From positions 52,063 to 116,062 of the forward strand of contig NZ_JBHSAB010000031.1 in the NCBI RefSeq assembly GCF_042649825.1: a DNA stretch of 64,000 bases, in the 5' to 3' direction. Under the pieces are notes generated by a model. The model saw only the letters and a list, made by a program, of their open reading frames with translations, was not told where the DNA came from and ran no database searches. The DNA comes from Legionella_C dresdenensis (lineage in GTDB: Bacteria > Pseudomonadota > Gammaproteobacteria > Legionellales > Legionellaceae). The position numbers and the translations under genes are program-made. Of the stretch, positions 26,277 to 34,276 are shown piece by piece (position 1 is the first letter of the stretch; each line of letters opens with the position of its first letter).

Positions 26277-26455
26277 AAGATTATTAGTAACTCCCCACGT
26301 CATCCCGAGCGCAGCGAGGGATCTCCCTGCAGTGGCACAATCTCTAACATAATGATCGATATAAATCGTCCCACTCAGGATTTAATGTAGTACGTGCCAT
26401 TTGTTGGAGATCCCTCGCTGCACTCGGGATGACGGGAGGAGTTACTAAGATTATT
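26277..26455. mobile_element. MITE with 9-bp target-site duplication
   Basis: A 161-base non-coding element (26286-26446) with perfect 9-base terminal inverted repeats AGTAACTCC/GGAGTTACT. It is flanked on both sides by the direct repeat AAGATTATT (26277-26285 and 26447-26455). Inside are long inverted arms, 26299-26326 and 26406-26433 (GTCATCCCGAGCGCAGCGAG type). It lies between the groES promoter and dsbD and could form a large hairpin in transcripts. No other copy is seen in the window. Confidence 0.85.
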
Positions 26456-26518
26456 GTTTTGCCAATGGCAAGCATTAAATGTACTATTTCCCTTTACCAT
26501 AGCAATCTACTCGACTCT

Positions 26519-28297
26519 ATGAACGTGTTTATAAAAAAATGGTTGTTTTTATTAACTGGCTGCCTGATCTCAACAGTATTGTTTGCTGCTTCCCCGCTGC
26601 CGGCGAATGATGTTTTTCCGCTTACGGTACAAACGTCTGATCCAAACGGATTTACCCTTAACTGGCAGATAAAGCCAGGGTATTTTCTTTATAGCGACCG
26701 AATCAACATCAGCGTCAATGAAAACAGCAATCTGCATCTCGGGCAGATCATGTACCCAAAGCCGCAGATAAAAACCGATAAACAGGGCCGTAGCTTTCCT
26801 GTCTATCGGAATGATGTCGCGGTGCATGTTCCTGTTTTGGGAATAAGTCCCGGCGAATCATTGATAAAATTGCATTATCAGGGCTGTGCTGATGACGGCT
26901 TCTGCTATCCGCCGGAAACCGTCGATATCAAACTTGCCATTAACGGGCAGATGGCGCTTGATTCCGCGCAACTGGATTCAACGGTACAGGTTGCGCCGCA
27001 ACCGGCAGCAACAAGCAGTCAGGATCAGATTGAATCGCTTTTTTCAGCGCGGCACTGGACACTGGTTTTGCTGACCTTCTTCGGGTTTGGTATATTGCTT
27101 TCATTTACCCCCTGCATACTTCCCATGGTACCTGTATTATCCGGCATCATTGTCGGCCATGGCGGCGCCATTACTACCCGTAAAGCATTTCTGTTGTCAT
27201 TGAGCTATGTACTCAGCATGGCAGCGACTTATGCAGTTATTGGCGCAATTGTTGCAAAGCTGGGCAGTAACCTGCAGATTATTATGCAAGCTCCCTGGGC
27301 GATTATCACTTTTAGCCTTATTTTTGTTGTGCTCGCTTTATCCATGTTTGGGTTTTACGATTTAAAGTTACCAGCGACATGGCAAAACCGGCTGGCTGCG
27401 CTCAGCCGTAACCAAAGCAGCGGCCATTATCTGGGAGCGGCAGTGATGGGCTGCCTCTCAACCTTGATTTTATCCCCTTGCGTCACAGCGCCTTTAATCG
27501 GAGCGCTTGGCTATATCGCTCACAGCGGTAATGTCTTTTTAGGAAGTGCGAGTCTCTTTTTTCTGGGTCTTGGTATGGGTATGCCGTTAATTTTAATCGG
27601 CACCTCAGCCGGCAAATGGTTACCGGAAGCCGGCAGCTGGATGAATGCGGTAAAAGCTTTTTTTGGGATATTGCTATTGGCCGTGGCCATTTATCTGCTT
27701 GGCCGCATTATCCCCGATACTCTGACTATGGGATTATGGGCAGTATTACTGATATTTTCCGGGATTTATGCCGGCGCCCTTACCCCGGCATTAACCAATG
27801 CCGGCAAATTCTGCCAGGGCATAGGTCTGGTGTTACTGGTATACGGGATATTGATTCTAATTGGCGCAAGCATGGGCGGAACAAATCCACTGCAACCGTT
27901 GGCAGCCTGGGCTGCTGGCAGGCATGCTCCTGACCTGCTGCCGCTACATAAATCAATTACCAATTTAAATGAACTTGAACAGGCCATTAGCCAGGCGGAG
28001 GGTAAACCAGTGATGCTGGATTATTATGCCGATTGGTGTGCATCCTGCGTAGTTATGGAAAATACGACATTTAAGGAAACACAGGTTAGTAAAGCCTTGC
28101 AAAATTTTACGGTATTTAAAATTGATGTCACGGCAAATAACAGCGACTCAAAAGCGTTAATGGAGAAATTTAAGGTCATAGCGCCCCCTACTTTTATCTT
28201 TCTCGATAATAAGGGTGGAGAGCTTACTCAACTCAGGTTAGTTGGAGAATTATCAGGCAGTGAGTTTATCGAGCGATTGAACGCATATTATAGATAA
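26519..28297 (+). CDS. dsbD: Thiol:disulfide interchange protein DsbD
   Basis: A 592-residue protein when started at ATG 26519, which is followed by a clean signal peptide (FLLTGCLISTVLFAA). It carries electrons from cytosolic thioredoxin to periplasmic reductases. All three cysteine pairs are present: N-terminal domain Cys123/Cys129 (GCADDGFCYPPE), membrane Cys199 (FTPCILPM) and Cys321 (LSPCVTAP), and thioredoxin-like Cys507/Cys510 (WCASC). The spacings of the first two pairs equal those of E. coli DsbD. About eight membrane segments lie between residues 190 and 460. Starts further upstream would read through the MITE end and are rejected. The gene is probably monocistronic. Confidence 0.95.
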   Translation: MNVFIKKWLFLLTGCLISTVLFAASPLPANDVFPLTVQTSDPNGFTLNWQIKPGYFLYSDRINISVNENSNLHLGQIMYPKPQIKTDKQGRSFPVYRNDVAVHVPVLGISPGESLIKLHYQGCADDGFCYPPETVDIKLAINGQMALDSAQLDSTVQVAPQPAATSSQDQIESLFSARHWTLVLLTFFGFGILLSFTPCILPMVPVLSGIIVGHGGAITTRKAFLLSLSYVLSMAATYAVIGAIVAKLGSNLQIIMQAPWAIITFSLIFVVLALSMFGFYDLKLPATWQNRLAALSRNQSSGHYLGAAVMGCLSTLILSPCVTAPLIGALGYIAHSGNVFLGSASLFFLGLGMGMPLILIGTSAGKWLPEAGSWMNAVKAFFGILLLAVAIYLLGRIIPDTLTMGLWAVLLIFSGIYAGALTPALTNAGKFCQGIGLVLLVYGILILIGASMGGTNPLQPLAAWAAGRHAPDLLPLHKSITNLNELEQAISQAEGKPVMLDYYADWCASCVVMENTTFKETQVSKALQNFTVFKIDVTANNSDSKALMEKFKVIAPPTFIFLDNKGGELTQLRLVGELSGSEFIERLNAYYR

Positions 28298-28386
28298 AAT
28301 TCATCCATAGAACCTAGACTTTAGCCAGTAAAAAAAATTATAATACAGGCCTTTTATTTTTAAGTTCCATAACCGTGGAGAAATGT

Positions 28387-29694
28387 ATGAATCATCGAGT
28401 AGGCTTTGTGAGTTTGGGTTGTCCCAAGGCTTTGGTTGATTCAGAACGAATTATTACCCAGCTGCGTGCCCAGGGGTACGAATTGGTATCAAGCTATCAG
28501 GACGCCGGAGTGGTTGTCGTGAATACCTGCGGATTTATCGATGCAGCAGTTACCGAATCTCTGGATACGATTAAAGAGGCTATGGCTGAAAACGGTCGAG
28601 TGATTGTCACTGGTTGTCTGGGCGCCAAGGCTGAAGTGATTCGCGATGCCTGCCCTGATGTTTTACATATCAGCGGCGCTCACGCTTATGAAGAGGTGGT
28701 TCGGGCCGTTCACCGTCATTTGCCGCCGCCCGCTGATCCGTTTACCCAGCTGGTTCCGCCGCAAGGGATTAAATTAACGCCGCGTCATTACGCCTATCTT
28801 AAAATTTCTGAAGGTTGTAATCAAAAATGTACGTTTTGCATCATCCCGACTATGCGCGGCAAATTACAAAGCTATCCGCTGACACAGGTTTTAACCGAAG
28901 CAAAACGATTGAAAGAAGCTGGCGTCAACGAGTTATTGGTGATTTCGCAGGACACGAGTGCCTATGGTATAGATACCCGCTATCAACCGGTCGAGTGGCA
29001 GGGAAAAACGGTTAATACCCGATTTTACGATTTATGCGAACAATTAGGCGAGTTAGGTATCTGGGTGCGGCTGCATTATGTTTATCCCTACCCGCATGTT
29101 GATGAAATTATCCCATTAATGCGCGATGGTTTAATTCTGCCTTATCTGGATATTCCCCTGCAACATGCCAGTTCGCGCGTACTAAAATCGATGAAAAGGC
29201 CGGCCAGCAGTGAAAATACGCTGGCGCGTATTGCGCAATGGCGTGAGATCTGCCCGCAGATTACTTTGCGTTCTACATTTATCGTAGGTTTTCCGGGTGA
29301 AACGGAAGAGGAATTCTGCGAGTTACTCGAATTCCTGCAAGCGGCCAGACTGGATCGGGTCGGCTGTTTCCAATATTCACCGGTTGAAGGCGCTAAAGCG
29401 AATGAGTTGGCCGATCCGGTTCCTGATGAGGTTAAAGAAGAACGTTATCATCGATTTATGCAGCTCCAGGCGGAAATCAGCCGTCAGAAGCTGGAGGAAA
29501 AGATTGGCAGTATACAAACTGTTCTGATTGATTCGGTCACTGATGAACAGGTTATTGCCCGCAGCCAGAGTGATGCGCCCGAAATTGACGGTCTGGTGTA
29601 TATTGATCCTGCGCCGGGTTTGAAAGCGGGAGATTTTGTTACGGTGAGAATCACAGATAGTGATGATTATGATCTGTATGCGGAGCAGGTATAG
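28387..29694 (+). CDS. rimO: Ribosomal protein S12 methylthiotransferase RimO
   Basis: A 435-residue radical-SAM enzyme that methylthiolates Asp88 of ribosomal protein S12. Start ATG 28387 follows GGAG by six bases. The N-terminal UPF0004 domain has the cluster cysteines in SLGCPKA, VNTCGFID and TGCLG. The radical-SAM motif GCNQKCTFC has Cys144, Cys148 and Cys151. A C-terminal TRAM domain follows (about 370-435). A promoter with TATAAT (28339-28344) and a TAGACT -35 (28315-28320) may serve it. Confidence 0.96.
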   Translation: MNHRVGFVSLGCPKALVDSERIITQLRAQGYELVSSYQDAGVVVVNTCGFIDAAVTESLDTIKEAMAENGRVIVTGCLGAKAEVIRDACPDVLHISGAHAYEEVVRAVHRHLPPPADPFTQLVPPQGIKLTPRHYAYLKISEGCNQKCTFCIIPTMRGKLQSYPLTQVLTEAKRLKEAGVNELLVISQDTSAYGIDTRYQPVEWQGKTVNTRFYDLCEQLGELGIWVRLHYVYPYPHVDEIIPLMRDGLILPYLDIPLQHASSRVLKSMKRPASSENTLARIAQWREICPQITLRSTFIVGFPGETEEEFCELLEFLQAARLDRVGCFQYSPVEGAKANELADPVPDEVKEERYHRFMQLQAEISRQKLEEKIGSIQTVLIDSVTDEQVIARSQSDAPEIDGLVYIDPAPGLKAGDFVTVRITDSDDYDLYAEQV

Positions 29695-29711
29695 GTTGGA
29701 TTTTTAGGCCC

Positions 29712-29745
29712 TCTCCCCAACCCTCTCCCGATACGGGAGAGGGAG
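29712..29745. terminator. Hairpin downstream of rimO
   Basis: CCCTCTCCCGATACGGGAGAGGG forms a strong perfect stem followed only by a short A/T stretch. It is probably a terminator or 3' end stabiliser between the convergent rimO and glnE. Confidence 0.5.
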
Positions 29746-29758
29746 TTAAAAGAGTAGA

Positions 29759-29787
29759 TTGGGCTGTAAAGCCCAACACTCCTTTAA
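29759..29787. repeat. Interspersed palindrome (TTGGGCTGTAAAGCCCAA)
   Basis: A perfect 18-base core extended by CACTCCTTTAA, lying just before the stop codon side of glnE. Same family as at 24055. Confidence 0.8.
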
Positions 29788-29789
29788 GG

Positions 29790-32519
29790 CTACAAATACT
29801 GTCCTGCTAAGTTGATTACTGCTTTTACCTGTTCGAATTCGGCGATTTTATCCGTTGGCTGGTTCTCTGACAAAAGATACTGATGCAAAATGGCGTGATA
29901 GCGTTTATATGCTTTATATAAAACATTATATTCGCTTAACAGAATTTTTTTTGTGGCCAGCAGCTTTTTCAACAGACCGGGGATACTGGTTTCCTGACAC
30001 AGGGAAGCAGAAGGATGAGCCAGTACACAAAACTGTATGTAAAACTCCAAATCAAGTAATCCGCCCGGGATATTTTTGATTTGATCACTGGCCAGATAAC
30101 GCAGCATTTTATCCCGCATGGCCTGAACATCTGCCCATAGACTGGCACGCTCCCGGGGCTGGCATATTACTTCATTTTTCAATCGATTAAACGCTGAAGC
30201 AATACTGCGGTTGCCAGTAATAATCCGTGCCCTGGTTAATGCCTGATGCTCCCAGGTCCAGGCATTGTTCAGCTGGTAATCAATATAAGCTTCCAGCCGG
30301 CTTACTAAAAGACCCGCTTCGCCCGATGGCCGTAAACGGGTATCAACCTGATATAAAATGTCAAAACTTGAGCGGGTAGTCAGCATATGAATAATTTTCT
30401 GCGTCAGCCGGATCATAATCCGCTCATCCTCTTGCCGCGCCGTATGGATGAAGACCAGGTCAAGATCAGAATTATAATTCATTTCCCGGCTACCCAACTT
30501 GCCATAACCAATAATTGCGAACCGGGATTTTACCCGGACAATCTCCTGGTGTTTCAATGCAAGCTGAGCACAGGCGAGATTTACCACTTCCCCGAGAATA
30601 ACTTCTGCCAAATCAGCCAGGAAACGGCCCGCAGTAACCGCATTAATTTTTTTCTGCAACTCCGCACGGGCAGTCAGCAACCAATAACTTAATTTAAATT
30701 GGCGCAGAATTTCTTGCTGAATTTCCAGCTCAGTGACCGCAGCCAATTGATTTTTTAACTGATTGCGCAGTTGTTTGCGTGATGGCGGATGCCATTTTGT
30801 CTGTTGCTCCAGCAACATTTCCAATAAAAACGGATAGTTAACCAAGAGGGATGTTATAAATGGACTGTGCTCAAACCAATACAGAATTTCATTTAATACG
30901 CCAGGGTTTTCAGTCAGCAGTGCCAGATAGGCGCTTCGGCCAACAATATTCTCCAATAACCGAATTACCTGTAGCATTACGGACTCAGTATTGTTGACTA
31001 ATGCCAACTGTGCCAATAATAAAACCATAAAGCGCTCAAGCCTGATACGTGCAGCCTGATGGAGCCGCCGGCAGCGCGAGGAATGTTTAAATTCATGGAT
31101 AAGGTGATAGCAGCGTTCTGCTTCTTTGTAGCCAAAGCTTGCTAACCAGTTGATTGCCATATTGGTTTCAACATGTCCATTCCACAGGCTGGCAAGTTGA
31201 TTTGCAAGCAGTCGGTCATTATCTTCATAAACCGGCGCATTAGCCAGCATGGAGCGAAAAATGGTATTAACAATGCGCTGGTATTTATGCAGCCTGGCGA
31301 GCAAGTCATCCCAATTCTCAAAGCCGAGAGCCAGTACAATTTGCGCCTGTTTTACAGGATCAGTCGGCAAAGAATGGGTTTGTTGATCATTTAAACTTTG
31401 CAGACAATTTTCAAGTCTTCTTAAAAACAGGTAAGCTTTTTTTAACGCATCAGTACGCAATAACAGGTTATTTGCTTTCAAAGCGGCAAGCGCTGCCAAG
31501 GCATTTTGCTGACGCAAATGCAGCATTCGCCCGCCGCGTATTAATTGAAAATTCTGGATAATAAATTCAATTTCGCGAATTCCACCGGCGCCACGCTTTA
31601 TATCATCTAATGCAGGATTAAGTTGTATTTCCCTTTCAATCATTGCTTTCATACTACGCAGGGATTCAATTACGCTGAAATCAACATAACGCCGATAAAC
31701 AAAAGGCGTTATAAGCCGTGAAAACCAGTCATTGTTGGATCCGCCGAGCAATCGGGCTTTGACCATAGCATAACGCTCCCAATCACGGCCCTGCTCCTGA
31801 TAATAAGTTTCCATTGCTGCCAGCGAAGAAACAAGCGCCCCGCTTTCTCCATTTGGCCTGAGCCTTAAATCGATCCGAAACACAAAACCTTCTGCTGTCA
31901 CTGTCTGCATTAGCTGGATAAAGAGCTGGACAACCCGGGTATAGTATTGCTGATTGGAAATTTGCTCCTGACCATCCGTATTGCCTGATGCTGAATACGC
32001 AATAATCAGATCGATATCAGACGAATAATTCAGCTCCCGCCCTCCTAGCTTCCCCATCGCCAGAACATAGATTTGAGCACAATCTCCATTGGATTCCCGA
32101 GGCTTACCGTAACGGGCCGATAGTTCCTCCTGACAATATTCCAGTATGGCCAGAATAGCGGCATCGGCAAAATCAGACCAGCTAGCCATGGTTTCTTCAA
32201 CCGTAGCCAAACCGCCGGCTTCACGCAGCATCAGACGCAGAAAATGATAATGACGGAAATGGCGGATCGCCGCGGACATCTGAGGCTGGCTCAGCTTGGG
32301 AATTTCGGCTATCCGTTTTTGATAATCGCTAAAAGCGAGCGGCTGCTGATAATCGTTGTCAGCCAACATTTTTTGAATAACAGGTATATGAGAGCCAGCA
32401 TAGCTACTGGATAAAATCAGCTTGTATGCCGCCTGCGTCAGAGCATGCTCAGGTTTTGCAATGTACTTTTCAAACAATGCTTTACGCGGCAATAAACATT
32501 CGGGAATAGAAAGATCCAT
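29790..32519 (-). CDS. glnE: Glutamine synthetase adenylyltransferase/deadenylase GlnE
   Basis: A 909-residue bifunctional nucleotidyltransferase that adds AMP to, or removes it from, glutamine synthetase in response to PII and glutamine. Both active centres are visible: GKLGGRELNYSSDIDL (about 154-169, deadenylylase) and GKLGSREMNYNSDLDL (about 675-690, adenylyltransferase). Other family blocks are LRPNGESG, IKRGAGGIREIEF and LRPSGEAGLLVS. Slightly shorter than E. coli GlnE, but complete. It is transcribed alone; its upstream spacer holds palindromes. Confidence 0.97.
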   Translation of the reverse strand: MDLSIPECLLPRKALFEKYIAKPEHALTQAAYKLILSSSYAGSHIPVIQKMLADNDYQQPLAFSDYQKRIAEIPKLSQPQMSAAIRHFRHYHFLRLMLREAGGLATVEETMASWSDFADAAILAILEYCQEELSARYGKPRESNGDCAQIYVLAMGKLGGRELNYSSDIDLIIAYSASGNTDGQEQISNQQYYTRVVQLFIQLMQTVTAEGFVFRIDLRLRPNGESGALVSSLAAMETYYQEQGRDWERYAMVKARLLGGSNNDWFSRLITPFVYRRYVDFSVIESLRSMKAMIEREIQLNPALDDIKRGAGGIREIEFIIQNFQLIRGGRMLHLRQQNALAALAALKANNLLLRTDALKKAYLFLRRLENCLQSLNDQQTHSLPTDPVKQAQIVLALGFENWDDLLARLHKYQRIVNTIFRSMLANAPVYEDNDRLLANQLASLWNGHVETNMAINWLASFGYKEAERCYHLIHEFKHSSRCRRLHQAARIRLERFMVLLLAQLALVNNTESVMLQVIRLLENIVGRSAYLALLTENPGVLNEILYWFEHSPFITSLLVNYPFLLEMLLEQQTKWHPPSRKQLRNQLKNQLAAVTELEIQQEILRQFKLSYWLLTARAELQKKINAVTAGRFLADLAEVILGEVVNLACAQLALKHQEIVRVKSRFAIIGYGKLGSREMNYNSDLDLVFIHTARQEDERIMIRLTQKIIHMLTTRSSFDILYQVDTRLRPSGEAGLLVSRLEAYIDYQLNNAWTWEHQALTRARIITGNRSIASAFNRLKNEVICQPRERASLWADVQAMRDKMLRYLASDQIKNIPGGLLDLEFYIQFCVLAHPSASLCQETSIPGLLKKLLATKKILLSEYNVLYKAYKRYHAILHQYLLSENQPTDKIAEFEQVKAVINLAGQYL

Positions 32520-32633
32520 AGAATTTTGTGTGAGCTTATTTGGTATTAGTTTAGCAATGACTAGTTGTTTTTACTATCCTGTGTTTTTATAGTTGTCACA
32601 ATTTTTTTGACGTTTTTGCCAACAAAAAACAGA

Positions 32634-32692
32634 TGTTGGGTCAAACGACCCAAACTACGCCTCTTCACGTAGGTTGGGTCGTTTGACCAACA
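32634..32692. repeat. Inverted pair of GTTGGGTC...GACCCAAC palindromes
   Basis: Two copies, 32634-32658 and 32669-32692, in opposite orientation around a 10-base spacer, forming a larger cruciform. A similar pair lies at 58422-58523 and a single copy at 63871-63896. The rest of this 321-base spacer holds only the promoter of the next gene. Confidence 0.8.
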
Positions 32693-32739
32693 ATTTTTAA
32701 ATAAACACAAAATATCAGATGTTATTTAAATGTAATTAT

Positions 32740-32768
32740 TTGACAACTTTGTCACAATTAGGTAGATT
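32740..32768 (+). promoter_or_regulatory. Sigma-70-type promoter of the BON lipoprotein gene
   Basis: TTGACA (32740-32745), a 17-base spacer and TAGATT (32763-32768), about 70 bases before the start codon. The -35 is perfect; the -10 has two mismatches. Confidence 0.6.
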
Positions 32769-32840
32769 GATAACTGTCACACGATGATTAAAAAAATCAC
32801 CGGGCAATGAAGCAGAAAAATAACACTCAGGGAAACAATT

Positions 32841-33152
32841 ATGATTAACAATTTTAACAGTATTTTTGCAGGTACAGTATTAATCATGTTAGTTGGTTGC
32901 CAGGTTATTTCTGGCGACAGAACCATCGGTGAATACAGTTCTGATAGTGCAATCACCAGTTCTGTCAAAACGGCATTGGTTGATAGCAGAAAAGTTGCGA
33001 TATCGCGTATACATGTTGCAACAAACAGAGGTGTAGTATTGCTGAGCGGATTTGTTAAATCGCCTGCCGAAAAATATCAGGCAGGCCGTATAGCCGCACA
33101 GGTCAATGGCGTAAAAACCGTACAGAACAAACTGGTCGTTCACCCCAATTAG
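32841..33152 (+). CDS. BON-domain lipoprotein
   Basis: A 103-residue protein. The N terminus is a lipoprotein signal with lipobox LVGC (Cys20). Residues about 37-102 form one BON domain (ITSSVKTALVDSR..., VHVATNRGVVLLSGFVKSP, AAQVNGVKTVQNKLVV). BON domains bind phospholipid; relatives such as OsmY and DolP protect the envelope under stress. DolP has two BON domains, so this is a minimal form. It is preceded by AGGG and a good promoter and followed closely by two small exported proteins. Confidence 0.85.
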   Translation: MINNFNSIFAGTVLIMLVGCQVISGDRTIGEYSSDSAITSSVKTALVDSRKVAISRIHVATNRGVVLLSGFVKSPAEKYQAGRIAAQVNGVKTVQNKLVVHPN

Positions 33153-33182
33153 GAAGCGGGTGTTTCTGCCTTAAGGAGGAAA

Positions 33183-33254
33183 ATGGCCACTATCAATGAA
33201 CTGATTTTTAATGAGCAGAAGCTCTCTAACTATAAGGATAATACAAATGATTAA
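33183..33254 (+). CDS. 23-residue leader ORF with a strong ribosome binding site
   Basis: ATG 33183 follows AAGGAGG (33173-33179). The frame encodes 23 polar residues (MATINELIFNEQKLSNYKDN and three more) and ends in a TAA overlapping the first codons of the next gene (ATG 33247) by eight bases. The best Shine-Dalgarno in this part of the window sits on this tiny ORF, which suggests translational coupling or a leader peptide. It could also be a gene-start remnant. Confidence 0.4.
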   Translation: MATINELIFNEQKLSNYKDNTND

Positions 33255-33630
33255 AAAAATGAGTACAGCATTGTTTTGTTCCAGTGTTCTCCTGGCCACA
33301 GCGACTTTTGCGACAAGTTACCACCTGACCAAAGGTGTTTCTACTGACTATGAGTTGCCGCCAGGACAATTACAAACTATTAAGAATCACTTCCCGTGGA
33401 AAGTTACTGCAACCTGTGAAGTGCGTGCTGAAGAAAATGAAAAAGACGAAATTATTTTTCAGACGCTGAAAAATCGAATCATTTTAAATGGTGAGATTAT
33501 TGATGAAGGAAAATCATCTGCATTGGCTCTAAGCAGAGGGGATAAATTCACGTTGGAATTTGACTCGCTGTCAGAAGCTGGATTAACTAATCATGGCGCG
33601 CATTTGGTTAATATTAAATGCTCTGTCTAA
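33247..33630 (+). CDS. Small exported protein, paralogue 1
   Basis: A 127-residue protein starting at ATG 33247, eight bases after AAGGA. Residues 1-22 are a signal peptide (STALFCSSVLLATATFA). The mature domain shares a pattern with the next gene: LP-x(6)-TIKNH-x(2)-WK, CEVR, a QTLK-type helix, NG-x(4)-DEG, an EF strand, and TNxG-x-LxxxKC at the end. Two conserved cysteines could form a disulfide. I recall families of similar small secreted proteins in Legionella genomes, but the function is not known to me. The domain is probably an all-beta sandwich. Confidence 0.75.
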   Translation: MIKKMSTALFCSSVLLATATFATSYHLTKGVSTDYELPPGQLQTIKNHFPWKVTATCEVRAEENEKDEIIFQTLKNRIILNGEIIDEGKSSALALSRGDKFTLEFDSLSEAGLTNHGAHLVNIKCSV

Positions 33631-33670
33631 AACGATTGGATTAATCAAAAACTGTCGCTTAAACGGCACT

Positions 33671-33693
33671 CCAGATTACGATAAAAGTAATCT
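33671..33693. other. Perfect hairpin between the two paralogues
   Basis: CAGATTAC and GTAATCTG flank a 7-base loop. There is no T run, so it may be an RNA-stability or attenuation element rather than a terminator. Confidence 0.45.
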
Positions 33694-33754
33694 GATAATG
33701 GGATAGTGTAATTTTGTTCATGAGCATTAGCTCCATTAAATGAAGGGTTTAATT

Positions 33755-34150
33755 ATGTATAAAAAAATCAATATTTTTCTCTTATGTTCAAGTGCTCTTT
33801 TAGCTGCTAATTCATTTGCTGCTACTGAAGAAGTAGTTAATGAATCATCCAGTGACTTTATTCCCTGGTATCTTGAATTACCATCCAATGAAGTCAAAAC
33901 TATAAAAAATCATCTTATCTGGAAACGTCACCGTGAATGTGAAGTTCGCATGACTCAGAACGAAGTTGTTGATTTATACATTCAGGCACTGAAAAAGCGG
34001 TCTGTTATCAATGGTATTGTCCTGGATGAAGGCGCAGCTACAACTTTTATTGTTAAACCGGGTTCGATTCTTGACATTGAATTTTATTCACGCGCCCATG
34101 TTGGATTTACAAATCTTGGCAAAAGCCTGATCAGTCTAAAATGTAAATAA
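33755..34150 (+). CDS. Small exported protein, paralogue 2
   Basis: A 131-residue protein; ATG 33755 follows AAGGG by seven bases, and an upstream ATG at 33740 is less likely. The signal peptide ends near ANSFA. The mature part is clearly related to the preceding gene: LPSNEVKTIKNHLIWK, CEVRMTQNE, QALKKRSVING, LDEGA, EFYSRA, GFTNLGKSLISLKC. The pair looks like an old tandem duplication, since identity is moderate and the intergenic DNA is unrelated. An intrinsic terminator follows. Confidence 0.75.
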   Translation: MYKKINIFLLCSSALLAANSFAATEEVVNESSSDFIPWYLELPSNEVKTIKNHLIWKRHRECEVRMTQNEVVDLYIQALKKRSVINGIVLDEGAATTFIVKPGSILDIEFYSRAHVGFTNLGKSLISLKCK

Positions 34151-34169
34151 GCCTTAGCGATTAGCGATT

Positions 34170-34212
34170 AAAAAAACCTGATTCAGACCTTCCAGTCTGG
34201 TCAGGTTTTTTA
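34170..34212 (+). terminator. Intrinsic terminator after the small exported proteins
   Basis: An A run, a stem CCTGA..CAGAC / GTCTG..TCAGG with a CTTCCA loop, and a T run. It is strong and works in the plus direction. Confidence 0.88.
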
Positions 34213-34276
34213 CTTTCTTGCAATAACCTATAAAACAGTTTTTAATACTATTTATACTTCCTCCCAAATAAATACC

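Noticed and set aside
26429..26518. 30-residue N-terminal extension of DsbD
   Set aside because: It would be encoded by the MITE end and precede the signal peptide; ATG 26519 fits the family.
34060..34080. tRNA T-arm-like GGTTCGATTC
   Set aside because: It lies inside the coding sequence of the second small exported protein; no acceptor or anticodon arms surround it.
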